From: Mesorhizobium silamurunense
GTDB lineage: Bacteria > Pseudomonadota > Alphaproteobacteria > Rhizobiales > Rhizobiaceae
NCBI RefSeq assembly: GCF_014843825.1
Contig: NZ_JHQR01000075.1
Coordinates: 60,624-124,623, forward strand
Reading direction: 5' to 3'
Length of the DNA: 64,000 bases
Each line of letters opens with the position of its first letter. The stretch's first letter is position 1. A program made the translations under genes and the position numbers. Below the pieces are notes generated by a model. The model had not been told where the DNA came from and did no database searches. It worked only from the letters and a program-made list of their open reading frames with translations. Positions 43,747 through 52,679 of this stretch are shown piece by piece.

Positions 43747-45003
43747 ATGAACAGTTTCTCCTCCCGTGTTGCCGCCGCCGCCGAGGCGATCCGCGAGATC
43801 TTTCCGGAAACGCCGCTGCAGGAGAACGATTACCTGTCGAAGAAGACCGGCGCCCGCATTCTTCTGAAGCGCGAGGACCTGACCCCGGTCCGCTCCTACA
43901 AGATCAGGGGAGCCTTCAATTTCTTCCGCAAGGCGCTCGCTGCCGGCAACAACGCCGAGCTGTTCGTCTGCGCCTCGGCCGGCAACCATGCCCAGGGCTT
44001 TGCCTTCGTCTGCCGGCATTTCGGCAAACGAGGCATCGTGTTCATGCCGGTGACGACGCCGCAGCAGAAGATCGACAAGACGCGGCTGTTCGGCGGCGAC
44101 TTCGTCGAGATCAGGCTGGTCGGCGACTTCTTCGACGATTGCTATCGTGCTGCCTTTGAATTCACCGAAACCGCCGGCGCGCATATGGTGCCGCCCTTCG
44201 ACCACAAGGACATCATCGAGGGCCAGGCGACGGTTGCCTATGAAATCGCGGCCCAGATGCCTGGCGGGCGCATGCCCGACATCGTCATGCTGCCGGTGGG
44301 CGGCGGCGGCCTGGCCGCCGGGGTGACGCACTATTTCGCGGACCGGCACCGCGACACGCGCTTCGTCTTCTGCGAACCGGCGGGCGCGCCGAGCCTCCGC
44401 GAGAGCCTGTCCAGCAGCAAGCGGGTCAAGCTCGCCAAGGTCGACAATTTCGTCGACGGCGCGGCGGTGGCCGAGATCGGCCGCGAGCCGCTGCGCCATC
44501 TCAAGGAGTTCACCGCCGATGCCGTCCGGCTCGTCCCGGAAAACCGGCTCTGCGCGACGATGATCGAGATGCTCAACGTCGAGGGCGTGGTGCTGGAGCC
44601 GGCCGGTGCCTTGGCGATCGATGCGCTCAAGGATTTTTCGCGCAAGGAGATCAGGGGCAAGACCGTCGTCGCGGTCGTCTCCGGGGGCAATTTCGATTTC
44701 GAGCGCCTGCCGGACGTCAAGGAGCGGGCGCTGCGTTTCGAGGGGTTGAAGAAGTATTTCATCATCCGCTTCCCGCAGCGGCCGGGCGCGCTGCGTGACT
44801 TCCTCGAAATGCTCGGCCCCGACGACGACATCGCGCGTTTCGAGTATCTGAAGAAGTCGGCGCGCAATTTCGGCTCGGTGCTGATCGGCATCGAGACCAA
44901 GGACCGGCGCAATTTCGATCTGCTGAAGGCCAATTTCGACGCCGAGGGCGTGCAGTATCAGGACATTACCGACAACGAAACGCTGGCGGGGTTCATCATA
45001 TGA
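43747..45003 (+). CDS. ilvA: Threonine dehydratase (biosynthetic)
   Basis: PLP-dependent deamination of threonine to 2-oxobutyrate, the first step to isoleucine. The 418-aa protein has the PLP lysine in VRSYKIRGAFNF (~51), SAGNHAQGFAF (~80) and the glycine-rich phosphate site VGGGGLAAGV (~187). The C-terminal ~85 residues (YFIIRFPQRPGALRDFLE) form one ACT-like regulatory domain, so the enzyme is probably allosterically controlled, with one rather than two such domains. It overlaps the following DUF1697 gene by 4 bp. Confidence 0.95.
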   Translation: MNSFSSRVAAAAEAIREIFPETPLQENDYLSKKTGARILLKREDLTPVRSYKIRGAFNFFRKALAAGNNAELFVCASAGNHAQGFAFVCRHFGKRGIVFMPVTTPQQKIDKTRLFGGDFVEIRLVGDFFDDCYRAAFEFTETAGAHMVPPFDHKDIIEGQATVAYEIAAQMPGGRMPDIVMLPVGGGGLAAGVTHYFADRHRDTRFVFCEPAGAPSLRESLSSSKRVKLAKVDNFVDGAAVAEIGREPLRHLKEFTADAVRLVPENRLCATMIEMLNVEGVVLEPAGALAIDALKDFSRKEIRGKTVVAVVSGGNFDFERLPDVKERALRFEGLKKYFIIRFPQRPGALRDFLEMLGPDDDIARFEYLKKSARNFGSVLIGIETKDRRNFDLLKANFDAEGVQYQDITDNETLAGFII

Positions 45004-45572
45004 GCGGGCCAAAAACGAGTGAAAAGGGAGCCGTCTTCGTCGCGCTTTTTTCCGGCATCAATGTCGGCGGCAACCGCATCGTCAAGATGGCGGAGCTAAA
45101 GTCGTTCTTCGAAGGCCTCGGCTTCACCGACGTCGCGACCTACGTGCAGAGCGGCAACGTGGTGTTTCGCGCGAAAAAGGGCGATGCTGTCTCGCTGACG
45201 AAGCAGCTCGAAGCGGCCTTCGAGAAGAAATGGGGCTTCAATTCGCGCATCATGGTGCGCGATGCCGGCTGGTTCGAGCGGCTGGTGGCAGACAATCCCT
45301 ATCCGGAAGTGGCCGGGGAGCCGACCAAGCTGCATGCCTATGCCCTGGAGCGCGAGCCGACCGCGGAAGAGACCAAGCGGCTTGCGGAAAAATGCACCGG
45401 CCCGGAGCGTTTCGAGATCAAGGGCGACGTGCTCTACCTGCACGCGCCGGAAGGGCTCGGCAAATCGGTGTTCGCCAATCTCATCCCGCGCACGCTCAAG
45501 GTGCCGGGCACGGCGCGTAACTGGCGGAGCGTCCTTGCCCTGCTCGAAATTGCGGGCAAGGCCGGCGGCTGA
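45000..45572 (+). CDS. DUF1697 family protein
   Basis: 190 aa. The family signature is seen as FVALFSGINVGGNRIVKMAELKSFFEGLGFTDVATYVQSGNVVF, and GKSVFANLIPRTLKVPGTARNWRSV near the end. The function is unknown. Start ATG overlaps the ilvA stop (ATGA). Confidence 0.88.
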   Translation: MSGPKTSEKGAVFVALFSGINVGGNRIVKMAELKSFFEGLGFTDVATYVQSGNVVFRAKKGDAVSLTKQLEAAFEKKWGFNSRIMVRDAGWFERLVADNPYPEVAGEPTKLHAYALEREPTAEETKRLAEKCTGPERFEIKGDVLYLHAPEGLGKSVFANLIPRTLKVPGTARNWRSVLALLEIAGKAGG

Positions 45573-45585
45573 TTATTCATTCTGC

Positions 45586-45629
45586 GCAATTCCGGACGGA
45601 AAACCGCGAGGCACTTTTCCTGGAATTGC
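45586..45629. repeat. Intergenic palindromic repeat, copy 2
   Basis: GCAATTCC (45586-45593) and GGAATTGC (45622-45629), with inner GGAAAA and TTTTCC, make a nested stem of two parts with a central loop. It shares arms and inner sequence with the copy at 5934-5970. It lies between two convergent genes, where it may serve as a bidirectional hairpin. Confidence 0.7.
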
Positions 45630-45636
45630 TCCGGAC

Positions 45637-45924
45637 TCAGGCGACCTGCTGCCAGTCGAAGGTCAGCTCCTCACGGAAGGCGAAGCGCTTGATGTGGTCG
45701 GCGACCACGGTTTCCAGGCGCTCGAGCGAGGCAGCGTCGTCAGCGGCAACCGCGATATGAAGAGCCTTGTCGTCGGCATCCATCACGGTGCGGCCGAGCG
45801 AAAGCTGGATGGCGCCGTGATGCGGATCGAACTCGACCGGGAACTTGTGCGACCAATGCTTGCAGAGCTGCTGCAGATAGCGGCTGGCATGTTCGGTGGC
45901 GACATCGGCGCGGCTGGTCGGCAT
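45637..45924 (-). CDS. DUF2218 family protein
   Basis: 95 aa from ATG 45924. Conserved pattern: ADVATEHASRYLQQLCKHWSHK, FPVEFDPHHGAIQL, then ADDAASLERLETVVADHIKRFAFREEL. Members are found near siderophore or iron-related genes elsewhere, but no such neighbour is seen here and the role is unknown. Confidence 0.85.
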   Translation of the reverse strand: MPTSRADVATEHASRYLQQLCKHWSHKFPVEFDPHHGAIQLSLGRTVMDADDKALHIAVAADDAASLERLETVVADHIKRFAFREELTFDWQQVA

Positions 45925-46029
45925 GAAATTCTCCCGGCGGATCAAGAAAGCGCCAGCCTGGCCAGGCTGGCGCCACTCACGAATAGATAGGCGCTGCCTG
46001 GTGAAGCGCCAGGTGAAGCCTCCCTGGGA

Positions 46030-46470
46030 TTACCAGCTTCCCGTGTTCTGCATCGAGGCCCAGGGCTCGGCCTTCGCCTTGGCAGGGCCCTTCTGCAAGA
46101 GCTCGATCGAGATGCCGTCCGGCGAGCGGACGAAAGCCATGTTGCCGTCGCGCGGCGGCCGGTTGATGGTCACGCCATTGTCCATAAGCTTCTGGCAGGT
46201 GGCGTAGATGTCGTCGACCTCATAGGCAAGGTGGCCGAAATTGCGGCCGCCCTTATACTCTTCCGGATCCCAATTGTAGGTCAGCTCGACCAGCGGCGCC
46301 TTCTCGGCAATGCCGTTTTGCTCATCCTCGGGCGCGGCGAGGAAGATCAGCGTATAGCGTCCGTGCTCGTTCTCGTAGCGACGCACTTCCTTGAGGCCGA
46401 GCTTGTTGCAGTAGAAATCGAGCGATCGATCAATGTCGGCGATACGGACCATGGTGTGAAGATAGCGCAT
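46030..46470 (-). CDS. gloA: Lactoylglutathione lyase (glyoxalase I)
   Basis: Detoxifies methylglyoxal-glutathione hemithioacetal. The 146-aa protein is a Ni/Zn glyoxalase: metal ligands His5 (RYLH), Glu in VELTYN, His in FGHLAYEV and Glu in SIELLQKG are at the expected places. ATG 46470 has GAGGAGCC just upstream. Confidence 0.95.
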   Translation of the reverse strand: MRYLHTMVRIADIDRSLDFYCNKLGLKEVRRYENEHGRYTLIFLAAPEDEQNGIAEKAPLVELTYNWDPEEYKGGRNFGHLAYEVDDIYATCQKLMDNGVTINRPPRDGNMAFVRSPDGISIELLQKGPAKAKAEPWASMQNTGSW

Positions 46471-46728
46471 ATCGGGCTCCTCGGAACGTTGCGTGCGGCG
46501 CACCATAGGAGCCGCTCCGCCAAAGGGCAATCGTCGGACAAAACGGACGGATCGGTCGATTTCAGGGCCGCGCCGTCGCGCGTCAAGCGGTGCCGGCAAA
46601 CAACAATTAAGGCTTTCCGGTGCTCAACGGTGAAAAAAGGCACGTCAGGTCTTGCACACCCCGGAAGCCGCGGTGTTAATCTGATGGCAAGAATCAGTAG
46701 CGGTTGCAGTTGAAAAGGGGGCATTCTT

Positions 46729-47322
46729 ATGGGGGAAAAAGCCTCTTTCACGAGGCGGGACGGAAGCCTTGACGACGCCTTGACGCGAGACAGTGGCGGC
46801 GACTCCGCCGAGCTTGTCGAAATCGCCGGCGCTATCAAATGGTTCGACGTGGCCAAGGGCTACGGCTTCATTCTTCCGGACGACGGCGTCTCGGGTGATA
46901 TTCTCCTCCATGTGACATGTCTTCGAAGGGACGGCTTCCAGACCGCGTTGGAAGGCGCCCGCGTCGTCTGCCTCGTCAAGCAGGGCGAGCGTGGCCTGCA
47001 GGCTTTCCGCGTTCTTTCGATGGACGCCTCGACAGCGGTGCATCCGGCGGAGCAGGAGCAGCGGACGCATGTCACCGTGACGGCGGAGAGCGGGCTCGAG
47101 CGGGCGCTGGTGAAGTGGTTCAACCGCACCAAGGGCTTCGGCTTCCTGACCCGGGGCGAGGGCACCGAGGACATCTTCGTCCATATGGAGACGTTGCGGC
47201 GCTACGGCATCACCGAACTGAGACCCGGCCAGGTCGTTCTGGTTCGCTTCGGCCGCGGCGACAAAGGCCTTATGGCCGCCGAAATTCACCCCGATATGGG
47301 CACCTTGCCGGTCTCGCACTAA
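46729..47322 (+). CDS. Protein with two cold-shock domains
   Basis: 197 aa carrying two cold-shock (CSD) domains. The first (~32-95) reads [33 protein letters not shown]. The second (~125-190) reads [35 protein letters not shown]1 (KGYGFI, KGFGFL) and RNP2 (DILLHV, DIFVHM) are present in both, so both should bind single-stranded nucleic acid. Two-CSD proteins of this kind are typical of alphaproteobacteria and are thought to act as RNA chaperones. Confidence 0.92.
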   Translation: MGEKASFTRRDGSLDDALTRDSGGDSAELVEIAGAIKWFDVAKGYGFILPDDGVSGDILLHVTCLRRDGFQTALEGARVVCLVKQGERGLQAFRVLSMDASTAVHPAEQEQRTHVTVTAESGLERALVKWFNRTKGFGFLTRGEGTEDIFVHMETLRRYGITELRPGQVVLVRFGRGDKGLMAAEIHPDMGTLPVSH

Positions 47323-47417
47323 AGCGCGTCGCGTAAAACGGATTCATGCGACGCGCTTTAGGTCTTTGTGCATGTCGTTCTCCCAAAACCGCTTCGCGCT
47401 TTTGGGAGACATGCAAT
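47320..47417. repeat. Intergenic two-stem repeat, copy A2
   Basis: Same element as 18113-18215. AAAGCGC...GCGCTTT (47321-47359) and GCATGTCGTTCTCCCAAAA...TTTTGGGAGACATGC (47369-47415) form two hairpins joined by AGGTCTTTG. It begins at the stop of the cold-shock gene and could terminate or stabilise its transcript. Confidence 0.8.
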
Positions 47418-47528
47418 AGGCTTTCCCGACACGATAGCCCTTGTCCGGTGCAAAGGCCGATCGTGTCCGAAAAACCGGTTCCACTCGCCTGGACCATGGT
47501 CTAGGACGAGCCCTGGACGAGGTATCAT

Positions 47529-48041
47529 ATGGCTTATCGTAACTGGCTGACTGCAGGCGCGCTTTCCGCCGCCATCGTTTTGGCCGCCACTTTCAGCGCC
47601 CTGAAGCCGAGTTCGGCGGACGGCCAGGCCATGATGCTGCCGGTCGATCCGACGCCGCTGGTCGCGGTGACCGGCTCCGGCAAGCATTCCTTCTCCATCG
47701 AGATCGCCGACACCTCCGACGAGCGCGAGGCCGGGCTGATGTTCCGCAAGGACATGACCGACGATCACGGCATGCTGTTCGTGTTCGAGAGGCCTGGCGA
47801 GGTGAATTTCTGGATGAAGAACACGCCGATGCCGCTCGACCTGGTCTTCGTCGGCCAGGACGGCAGGATCAAGGCCATCAAGCGCGGCGAACCGGAATCC
47901 GAAGCGATCATCTCCCCGGGGCAGCCCGTAAGCTTCGTGCTCGAGCTGAAGGCGGGAACGGCCGCCAGGGACGGTCTCGCGGATGGAGACGTTTTGCGCC
48001 ACCCGGCGATCGACAAGGCCGCAGGCGCCGGTTCCAACTGA
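47529..48041 (+). CDS. DUF192 family exported protein
   Basis: 170 aa with an N-terminal signal peptide or anchor (LTAGALSAAIVLAATFSAL). The DUF192 core follows: FSIEIADTSDEREAGLMFRKDMTDDHGMLFVF, WMKNTPMPLDLVF, and the C-terminal VLRHPAI. The function of the family is unknown. It is followed 16 bp later by an alpha/beta hydrolase, probably an operon. Confidence 0.9.
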   Translation: MAYRNWLTAGALSAAIVLAATFSALKPSSADGQAMMLPVDPTPLVAVTGSGKHSFSIEIADTSDEREAGLMFRKDMTDDHGMLFVFERPGEVNFWMKNTPMPLDLVFVGQDGRIKAIKRGEPESEAIISPGQPVSFVLELKAGTAARDGLADGDVLRHPAIDKAAGAGSN

Positions 48042-48056
48042 CCTCGGCAGCGCCAA

Positions 48057-48824
48057 ATGCAATATTTTTCCCATGACGGCTTCGAACTCGCTTACCTCGA
48101 CCGCCAGCCGGCGTCCGGGCAGGGCGATCCGGTGCTGATGATCCACGGCTTCGCCTCTAGCCATTACGTCAACTGGGTCTCGCCCGGCTGGTTCAAGACG
48201 CTGAACGACGCCGGGTACCGCGCCATCGCCTTCGACAATCGCGGCCACGGCTCTTCAACCAAGAGCTACGAGGAGGCCGACTACACGCCGGCCAGGATGG
48301 CTTCGGACGCGGCCGCCTTGCTCGATCATCTTGGCATCGAACGCGCCCATGTCATGGGCTATTCGATGGGCGCGCGGGTATCCGCATTCATGGCATTGTC
48401 CAATCCGGACAAGGTGGCGACGCTGGTGCTCGGCGGCCTCGGCGTCGGCCTTGTCGATGGCGTCGGCGATTGGGACCCGATCGCCGATGCGCTTCTGGCC
48501 GAGGATCCTGGTACGATCGGCCATGCGCGCGGCCGCTCGTTTCGCGCCTTCGCCGACCAGACGCGCAGCGACCGCCGGGCGCTCGCCGTCTGCATCGTCG
48601 GCTCGCGCGCATCCATGAGCGAGGAGGATGTCGCGCGCATTGCCCAGCCGGCCCTGATCGCCGTCGGGACCAAAGACGACATCGCCGGCTCACCCGACGA
48701 ACTGGCCGTCCTGATGCCCAACGCAAAAGCGTTCCACATCGAAGGCCGCGACCATATGCTCGCCGTCGGCGACAAGAGCTTCAAGCAGCGCGTGCTGGAG
48801 TTCTACGCCGAAAACCCACTCTGA
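48057..48824 (+). CDS. Alpha/beta hydrolase
   Basis: 255 aa, cytoplasmic. The fold is intact: LMIHGFASSHYVNW (oxyanion), AFDNRGHGSSTKS, the nucleophile in VMGYSMGARVSAFMAL (~102), the acid region LIAVGTKDDIAGS and the His in IEGRDHMLAVGDK. Probably an esterase or lactonase; substrate unknown. Confidence 0.9.
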   Translation: MQYFSHDGFELAYLDRQPASGQGDPVLMIHGFASSHYVNWVSPGWFKTLNDAGYRAIAFDNRGHGSSTKSYEEADYTPARMASDAAALLDHLGIERAHVMGYSMGARVSAFMALSNPDKVATLVLGGLGVGLVDGVGDWDPIADALLAEDPGTIGHARGRSFRAFADQTRSDRRALAVCIVGSRASMSEEDVARIAQPALIAVGTKDDIAGSPDELAVLMPNAKAFHIEGRDHMLAVGDKSFKQRVLEFYAENPL

Positions 48825-48830
48825 GCGACA

Positions 48831-49433
48831 TTATCCGGCTTCGAGCGCGGCCAGCGACCTTTTCAGGTTTTGCCTCGCCCGAGGCTCGAAACGCTTCCGG
48901 AATTCCGCGGTGTGGAAGATGTGCGGGCGATCGAGGAAGCTCTTCAGAACGGCAGCGCGGCCGGCGCGCCACATCGGCTCCTCGACCCAGCCATATTCGC
49001 GTCGGACCGCCTTTTCATAAGCATCGAAGGCATCCGGTTCGGCGCCGAGGACCGCCAGGTCTATGTCGAGGAACAGGGCTGCGTCATAGGCGGCATGCTC
49101 ATCGCCGAGCGGCGGCAGTTGGTGCGTGGCGGTGGCGTTGATCATCACCGCGACGTGTGCGAGGCGCTCGGGGCTGATGCGGCCGGAGAGCTTTTTCGCG
49201 GCCAACGCCGCGCTTTTGGCCTCGTTGTCCTTGGCGCGGCTGTCATAGACGGCGTCGTGGAACCAGATCGCCGCCTCAACGGCGTCCGGGTCGTGGAGCA
49301 GGCTCTTGTACTTCGCGGCTAGCGCCAGCATGGCCTCGATATGGGCGAGGCTGTGGTAGTGCCGATCCGCGGCCCGATAGAGGGCGGAAAGCTCGCTTTT
49401 CAGGGCTTCGTCGATCAAGGGTTCGTTTTCCAT
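48831..49433 (-). CDS. HD-domain metal-dependent phosphohydrolase family protein
   Basis: 200 aa. HYHSLAHIEAML and AAIWFHDAVYDSRAKDNE carry the His/HD metal-site pattern of this predicted hydrolase family; TATHQLP and DIDLAVLG follow. Substrate unknown. It is convergent with the upstream hydrolase gene and divergent from cysE. Confidence 0.85.
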   Translation of the reverse strand: MENEPLIDEALKSELSALYRAADRHYHSLAHIEAMLALAAKYKSLLHDPDAVEAAIWFHDAVYDSRAKDNEAKSAALAAKKLSGRISPERLAHVAVMINATATHQLPPLGDEHAAYDAALFLDIDLAVLGAEPDAFDAYEKAVRREYGWVEEPMWRAGRAAVLKSFLDRPHIFHTAEFRKRFEPRARQNLKRSLAALEAG

Positions 49434-49552
49434 TGCGGGTTGAATTTCGATGAACCAAGTCCATTTGACAAAGCACTAAGGAAAATTGAGTTCAACCGTG
49501 CTATGATATGGCCTATATGTGCGCCGGAGAACGAGCAGGCCGGAGACCGTCG

Positions 49553-50401
49553 ATGAACAGCGTAACGATAGCGCGCCCCAGCATGGTGCAGCCGGTCGAT
49601 CCCATCTGGCGTTCGATCCGCGATGAGGCGATGGAAGCGGTGAACCGCGATCCGCTGCTTGCAGCGTTCCTCTATTCGACCATTCTCAACCAGGAGAGCC
49701 TGGAGGAAGCGGTCATTCACCGGCTGGCCGAGCGCCTGGCGCATCAGGACATCGGCTCCGACCTCATCCGGCAGACGTTCAAGGCCATGCTTGCCGACGA
49801 TACGGAGTGGAGCACAACGGTGCGCGTCGACATCCAGGCCTATTACGATCGCGACCCGGCCTGCGACCGCTTCATCATGCCGGTGCTCTATTTCAAGGGT
49901 TTCCATGCCATCCAAACGCATCGGCTGGCGCACTGGCTGTGGAACCAGGGCCGCAGGGACTTCGCGCTCTACCTGCAGAGCCGCTCATCCTCGGTGTTCC
50001 AGACCGACATCAATCCGGCCGCCCGCATCGGCAAGGGCATCTTCCTCGACCATGCCACCGGCCTGGTCGTCGGCCAGACGGCCGTTATCGAGGACGACGT
50101 GTCGATCCTGCATGGCGTGACGCTGGGCGGCACCGGCAAGGCCAGCGGCGACCGCCATCCGAAGATCCGCCGCGGCGTGCTGATCGGCGCCGGCGCCAAG
50201 ATCCTGGGCAATATCGAGATCGGCCACTGCTCGAAGATCGCGGCCGGCTCGGTGGTGCTGTCGCCCGTGCCGCACAACAAGACGGTCGCCGGCGTGCCGG
50301 CGCGTGTCGTCGGCGAGACCGGCTGCGACCAGCCTTCGCGACAGATGGACCAGCTCCTGCCCTCGCAGACGATGGATCACGTCGTCAGCTTCGACATCTG
50401 A
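49553..50401 (+). CDS. cysE: Serine O-acetyltransferase
   Basis: Acetylates serine for cysteine synthesis. The 282-aa protein has the N-terminal helical domain (PIWRSIRDEAMEAVNRDP), then the left-handed beta-helix of hexapeptide repeats: INPAARIGKGIFLDHATGLVVGQTAVIEDDVSILHGVTLGG, KIRRGVLIGAGAKILGNIEIG and AAGSVVLSPVP. The catalytic His is in LDHATG. ATG 49553 gives the family N-terminus. Confidence 0.95.
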   Translation: MNSVTIARPSMVQPVDPIWRSIRDEAMEAVNRDPLLAAFLYSTILNQESLEEAVIHRLAERLAHQDIGSDLIRQTFKAMLADDTEWSTTVRVDIQAYYDRDPACDRFIMPVLYFKGFHAIQTHRLAHWLWNQGRRDFALYLQSRSSSVFQTDINPAARIGKGIFLDHATGLVVGQTAVIEDDVSILHGVTLGGTGKASGDRHPKIRRGVLIGAGAKILGNIEIGHCSKIAAGSVVLSPVPHNKTVAGVPARVVGETGCDQPSRQMDQLLPSQTMDHVVSFDI

Positions 50402-50547
50402 ATCCGGCCGTTATCGACTGCGGCCGGAATCCGGCCACCATTTCAGGCGCCGGTTGTCCCGTGTTATGCTGCCGGCTTGCCTTTACATCGCCATCGTCGG
50501 CGTGTCAGAAGCGCGTTCCAACGAACAGCCGCATTCGGAGAAGACTT

Positions 50548-50751
50548 TTGAAGCCGGACGAAATCAGAAAGCTGGACGCCTATTTCAAACGCGTCTTCCA
50601 GAATCCCAAGCTGCAGGTGAAGGCGCGCCCGCGCAAGGAAGACTCGGCCGAGGTCTATGTCGGCGACGAGTTCCTCGGCATCGTCTTCAAGGACGAAGAC
50701 GACGGCGACTATAATTTCTCGATGGCGATCCTCGACGTCGATCTGGCCTGA
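50548..50751 (+). CDS. DUF3126 family protein
   Basis: 67 aa, starting at a TTG (50548) with GGAG eight bases upstream. It is a compact family: KPDEIRKLDAYFKRVFQNPKLQVKARPRK and GDEFLGIVFKDEDDGDYNFSMAILDVDL. It is usually found after cysE in Rhizobiales. The function is unknown. Confidence 0.87.
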   Translation: MKPDEIRKLDAYFKRVFQNPKLQVKARPRKEDSAEVYVGDEFLGIVFKDEDDGDYNFSMAILDVDLA

Positions 50752-50816
50752 ACCGACTTTTCCGGCCGGGCTCGCCATACCGCCCCGGTCGGAAACACCC
50801 CTGTGGGATTTCCGGG

Positions 50817-51410
50817 CTAGTCCACGCAACGCCGCGGGATGTGCACCCGCCGCCAGTGGGTCGAGCCTTCCCGCACCACCACCCGACGCGCCACCGTCCG
50901 GTATGAGGGCGCAATTTCCGTGATGCGCCGCTCTCCTGGCCGCACCAGCACCTCGCGGGCAACGCCTTCATATTCGGCCGGAAGGACGACGCGCCGGACG
51001 CGCTCCGGCTCGACGATGACGGTTTCGGCGACCCGCGCGTAGCGCGCCTTGCGCCACACCTTGCACAGCACCTTGCGGCCGTGGATGACGCGCCATTCCC
51101 AGGCATAGCCGCCATCGTCCACCTTGAGCGTGTGATAGACGGTGCGTGTGACGGCGGGCACCACCTCATAGCTGACGCGAGGCGGGGCGATCTGCTCAAT
51201 GCTTTCGGTCGTGCCGTAGATCGGCGGGTCATAATCGACGAGCTGGCCGCCAGGGCTGACCATCACGTCTTCATAGACCGTGTCGTAAAGCGCTGGTCGG
51301 CGCACCGGCTCGTAGCATTCGAGAGCCCGGCCGCCGGCAGCGGTTTCGGACACGGCGCCAAGCATTGCGAGGCTGGCCGCGCCCAAGGATACGGAGCTCT
51401 TGCGGATCAT
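50817..51410 (-). CDS. Hypothetical exported protein
   Basis: 197 aa from ATG 51410. Residues 1-25 form a signal peptide (SSVSLGAASLAMLGAVSETAAGG). The mature part is rich in charged, beta-type repeats: YDTVYEDVMVSPG, YEVVPAVTRTVYHTL, VAETVIVEPERVRRVVLP, VAREVLVRPGERRITEIAP and VARRVVVREGSTHW. Several share the pattern V-x-x-x-V-V-V/L-x-P, suggesting an internal repeat. No known family. Confidence 0.75.
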   Translation of the reverse strand: MIRKSSVSLGAASLAMLGAVSETAAGGRALECYEPVRRPALYDTVYEDVMVSPGGQLVDYDPPIYGTTESIEQIAPPRVSYEVVPAVTRTVYHTLKVDDGGYAWEWRVIHGRKVLCKVWRKARYARVAETVIVEPERVRRVVLPAEYEGVAREVLVRPGERRITEIAPSYRTVARRVVVREGSTHWRRVHIPRRCVD

Positions 51411-51755
51411 GACATTTCCCCCGTTGAAAAAGGACGCCAGTTCAACGCATGAATGTAGCGGAAGGTCCAATACGGCAAAGCTGTTTCAGGGCTTGTCGTT
51501 AAGCGGCGCGGTTAAGAAATTGCTACCTTCGCCGCGTATGCGCGGCCCGGTATTTCGGGCAGGGGCATTTCTGTGACCCATCACGGCCATTTCGTCGTTC
51601 GCAGCGCTTGATTCGACTTGACCAGATGGCTAGGAGGGGCGGCCTTGCGCTAGGGTGAGCCGGCATCCTATTTACATCCTAACGATCTAAAACCCGATTC
51701 TGCCCGACTTGCTCATCTCGCGGCGCCGGAATCCCATCTCGAAAAGGGATAGTCC
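51411..51755. other. 345-bp intergenic region before clpP
   Basis: Divergent promoters for the exported protein and clpP are expected. No gene, repeat or strong hairpin was recognised. Confidence 0.4.
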
Positions 51756-52385
51756 ATGAAGAACCCCGTCGAAACCTACATGAACCTCGTTCCGATGGTG
51801 GTCGAACAGACCAATCGCGGCGAGCGCGCCTACGACATTTTCTCGCGGCTCTTGAAAGAGCGCATCATCTTCATCACCGGTCCGGTCGAGGACGGGATGG
51901 CGACGCTGGTTTGTGCACAGCTTTTGTTTCTCGAGGCGGAGAATCCCAAGAAGGAAATCAACCTCTATATCAATTCCCCAGGTGGCGTCGTCACCTCAGG
52001 CATGGCGATCTACGACACCATGCAGTTCATCAAGCCGGCGGTATCGACACTCTGCATCGGCCAGGCGGCTTCGATGGGCTCGCTGCTTCTCACCGCCGGC
52101 GAGAAGGGCATGCGCTTTGCCACCCCGAACGCCCGCATCATGGTCCACCAGCCTTCCGGTGGCTTCCAGGGTCAGGCGTCAGACATCGAACGTCACGCGC
52201 AGGACATCATCAAGCTGAAACGCCGCCTCAACGAGGTCTATGTCAAGCACACCGGCAAAAGCTACGACGAGATCGAAAAGACGCTCGACCGCGACCATTT
52301 CATGACCGCAGACGAGGCCAAGGACTTTGGTCTGATCGACAAGGTCATTTCGTCGCGCGAGCCGGCTGAGGCGGCCGCCGCATAG
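51756..52385 (+). CDS. clpP: ATP-dependent Clp protease proteolytic subunit
   Basis: The serine-protease barrel of ClpXP/ClpAP. The 209-aa protein has the catalytic Ser in [13 protein letters not shown] (~104), His in [13 protein letters not shown] (~129) and Asp in the [11 protein letters not shown] region (~178). It stands first of clpP-clpX-lon, the typical alphaproteobacterial order. Expression may be heat-regulated, though no sigma32 box was identified with confidence. Confidence 0.97.
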   Translation: MKNPVETYMNLVPMVVEQTNRGERAYDIFSRLLKERIIFITGPVEDGMATLVCAQLLFLEAENPKKEINLYINSPGGVVTSGMAIYDTMQFIKPAVSTLCIGQAASMGSLLLTAGEKGMRFATPNARIMVHQPSGGFQGQASDIERHAQDIIKLKRRLNEVYVKHTGKSYDEIEKTLDRDHFMTADEAKDFGLIDKVISSREPAEAAAA

Positions 52386-52679
52386 GCCCTGATGGCAGCT
52401 GGATGGCGGGATAACGCGCTTTTGGCGCGGCTTGCGGCATTTCGGCCACAATTGCCTGTTCCCTCAGGGTTCGGGATTGCCTACGTTAAGGCTATGTTGA
52501 TTTTCGACGGCTTAGCTTTGCATGGGGTTGCTGCGAATCATTGTCGCGTTTTCTGATTGTGTTTCGTACGGAATGCGCTGTGTGAGCCGGGACACTGGCG
52601 GTGGCGGATTCCCGCGATAGATTGGTGAGACGCCGACGCGGCCAGACCATCGGCGGGCAGGCGGTGAAAGGACAGAAAA

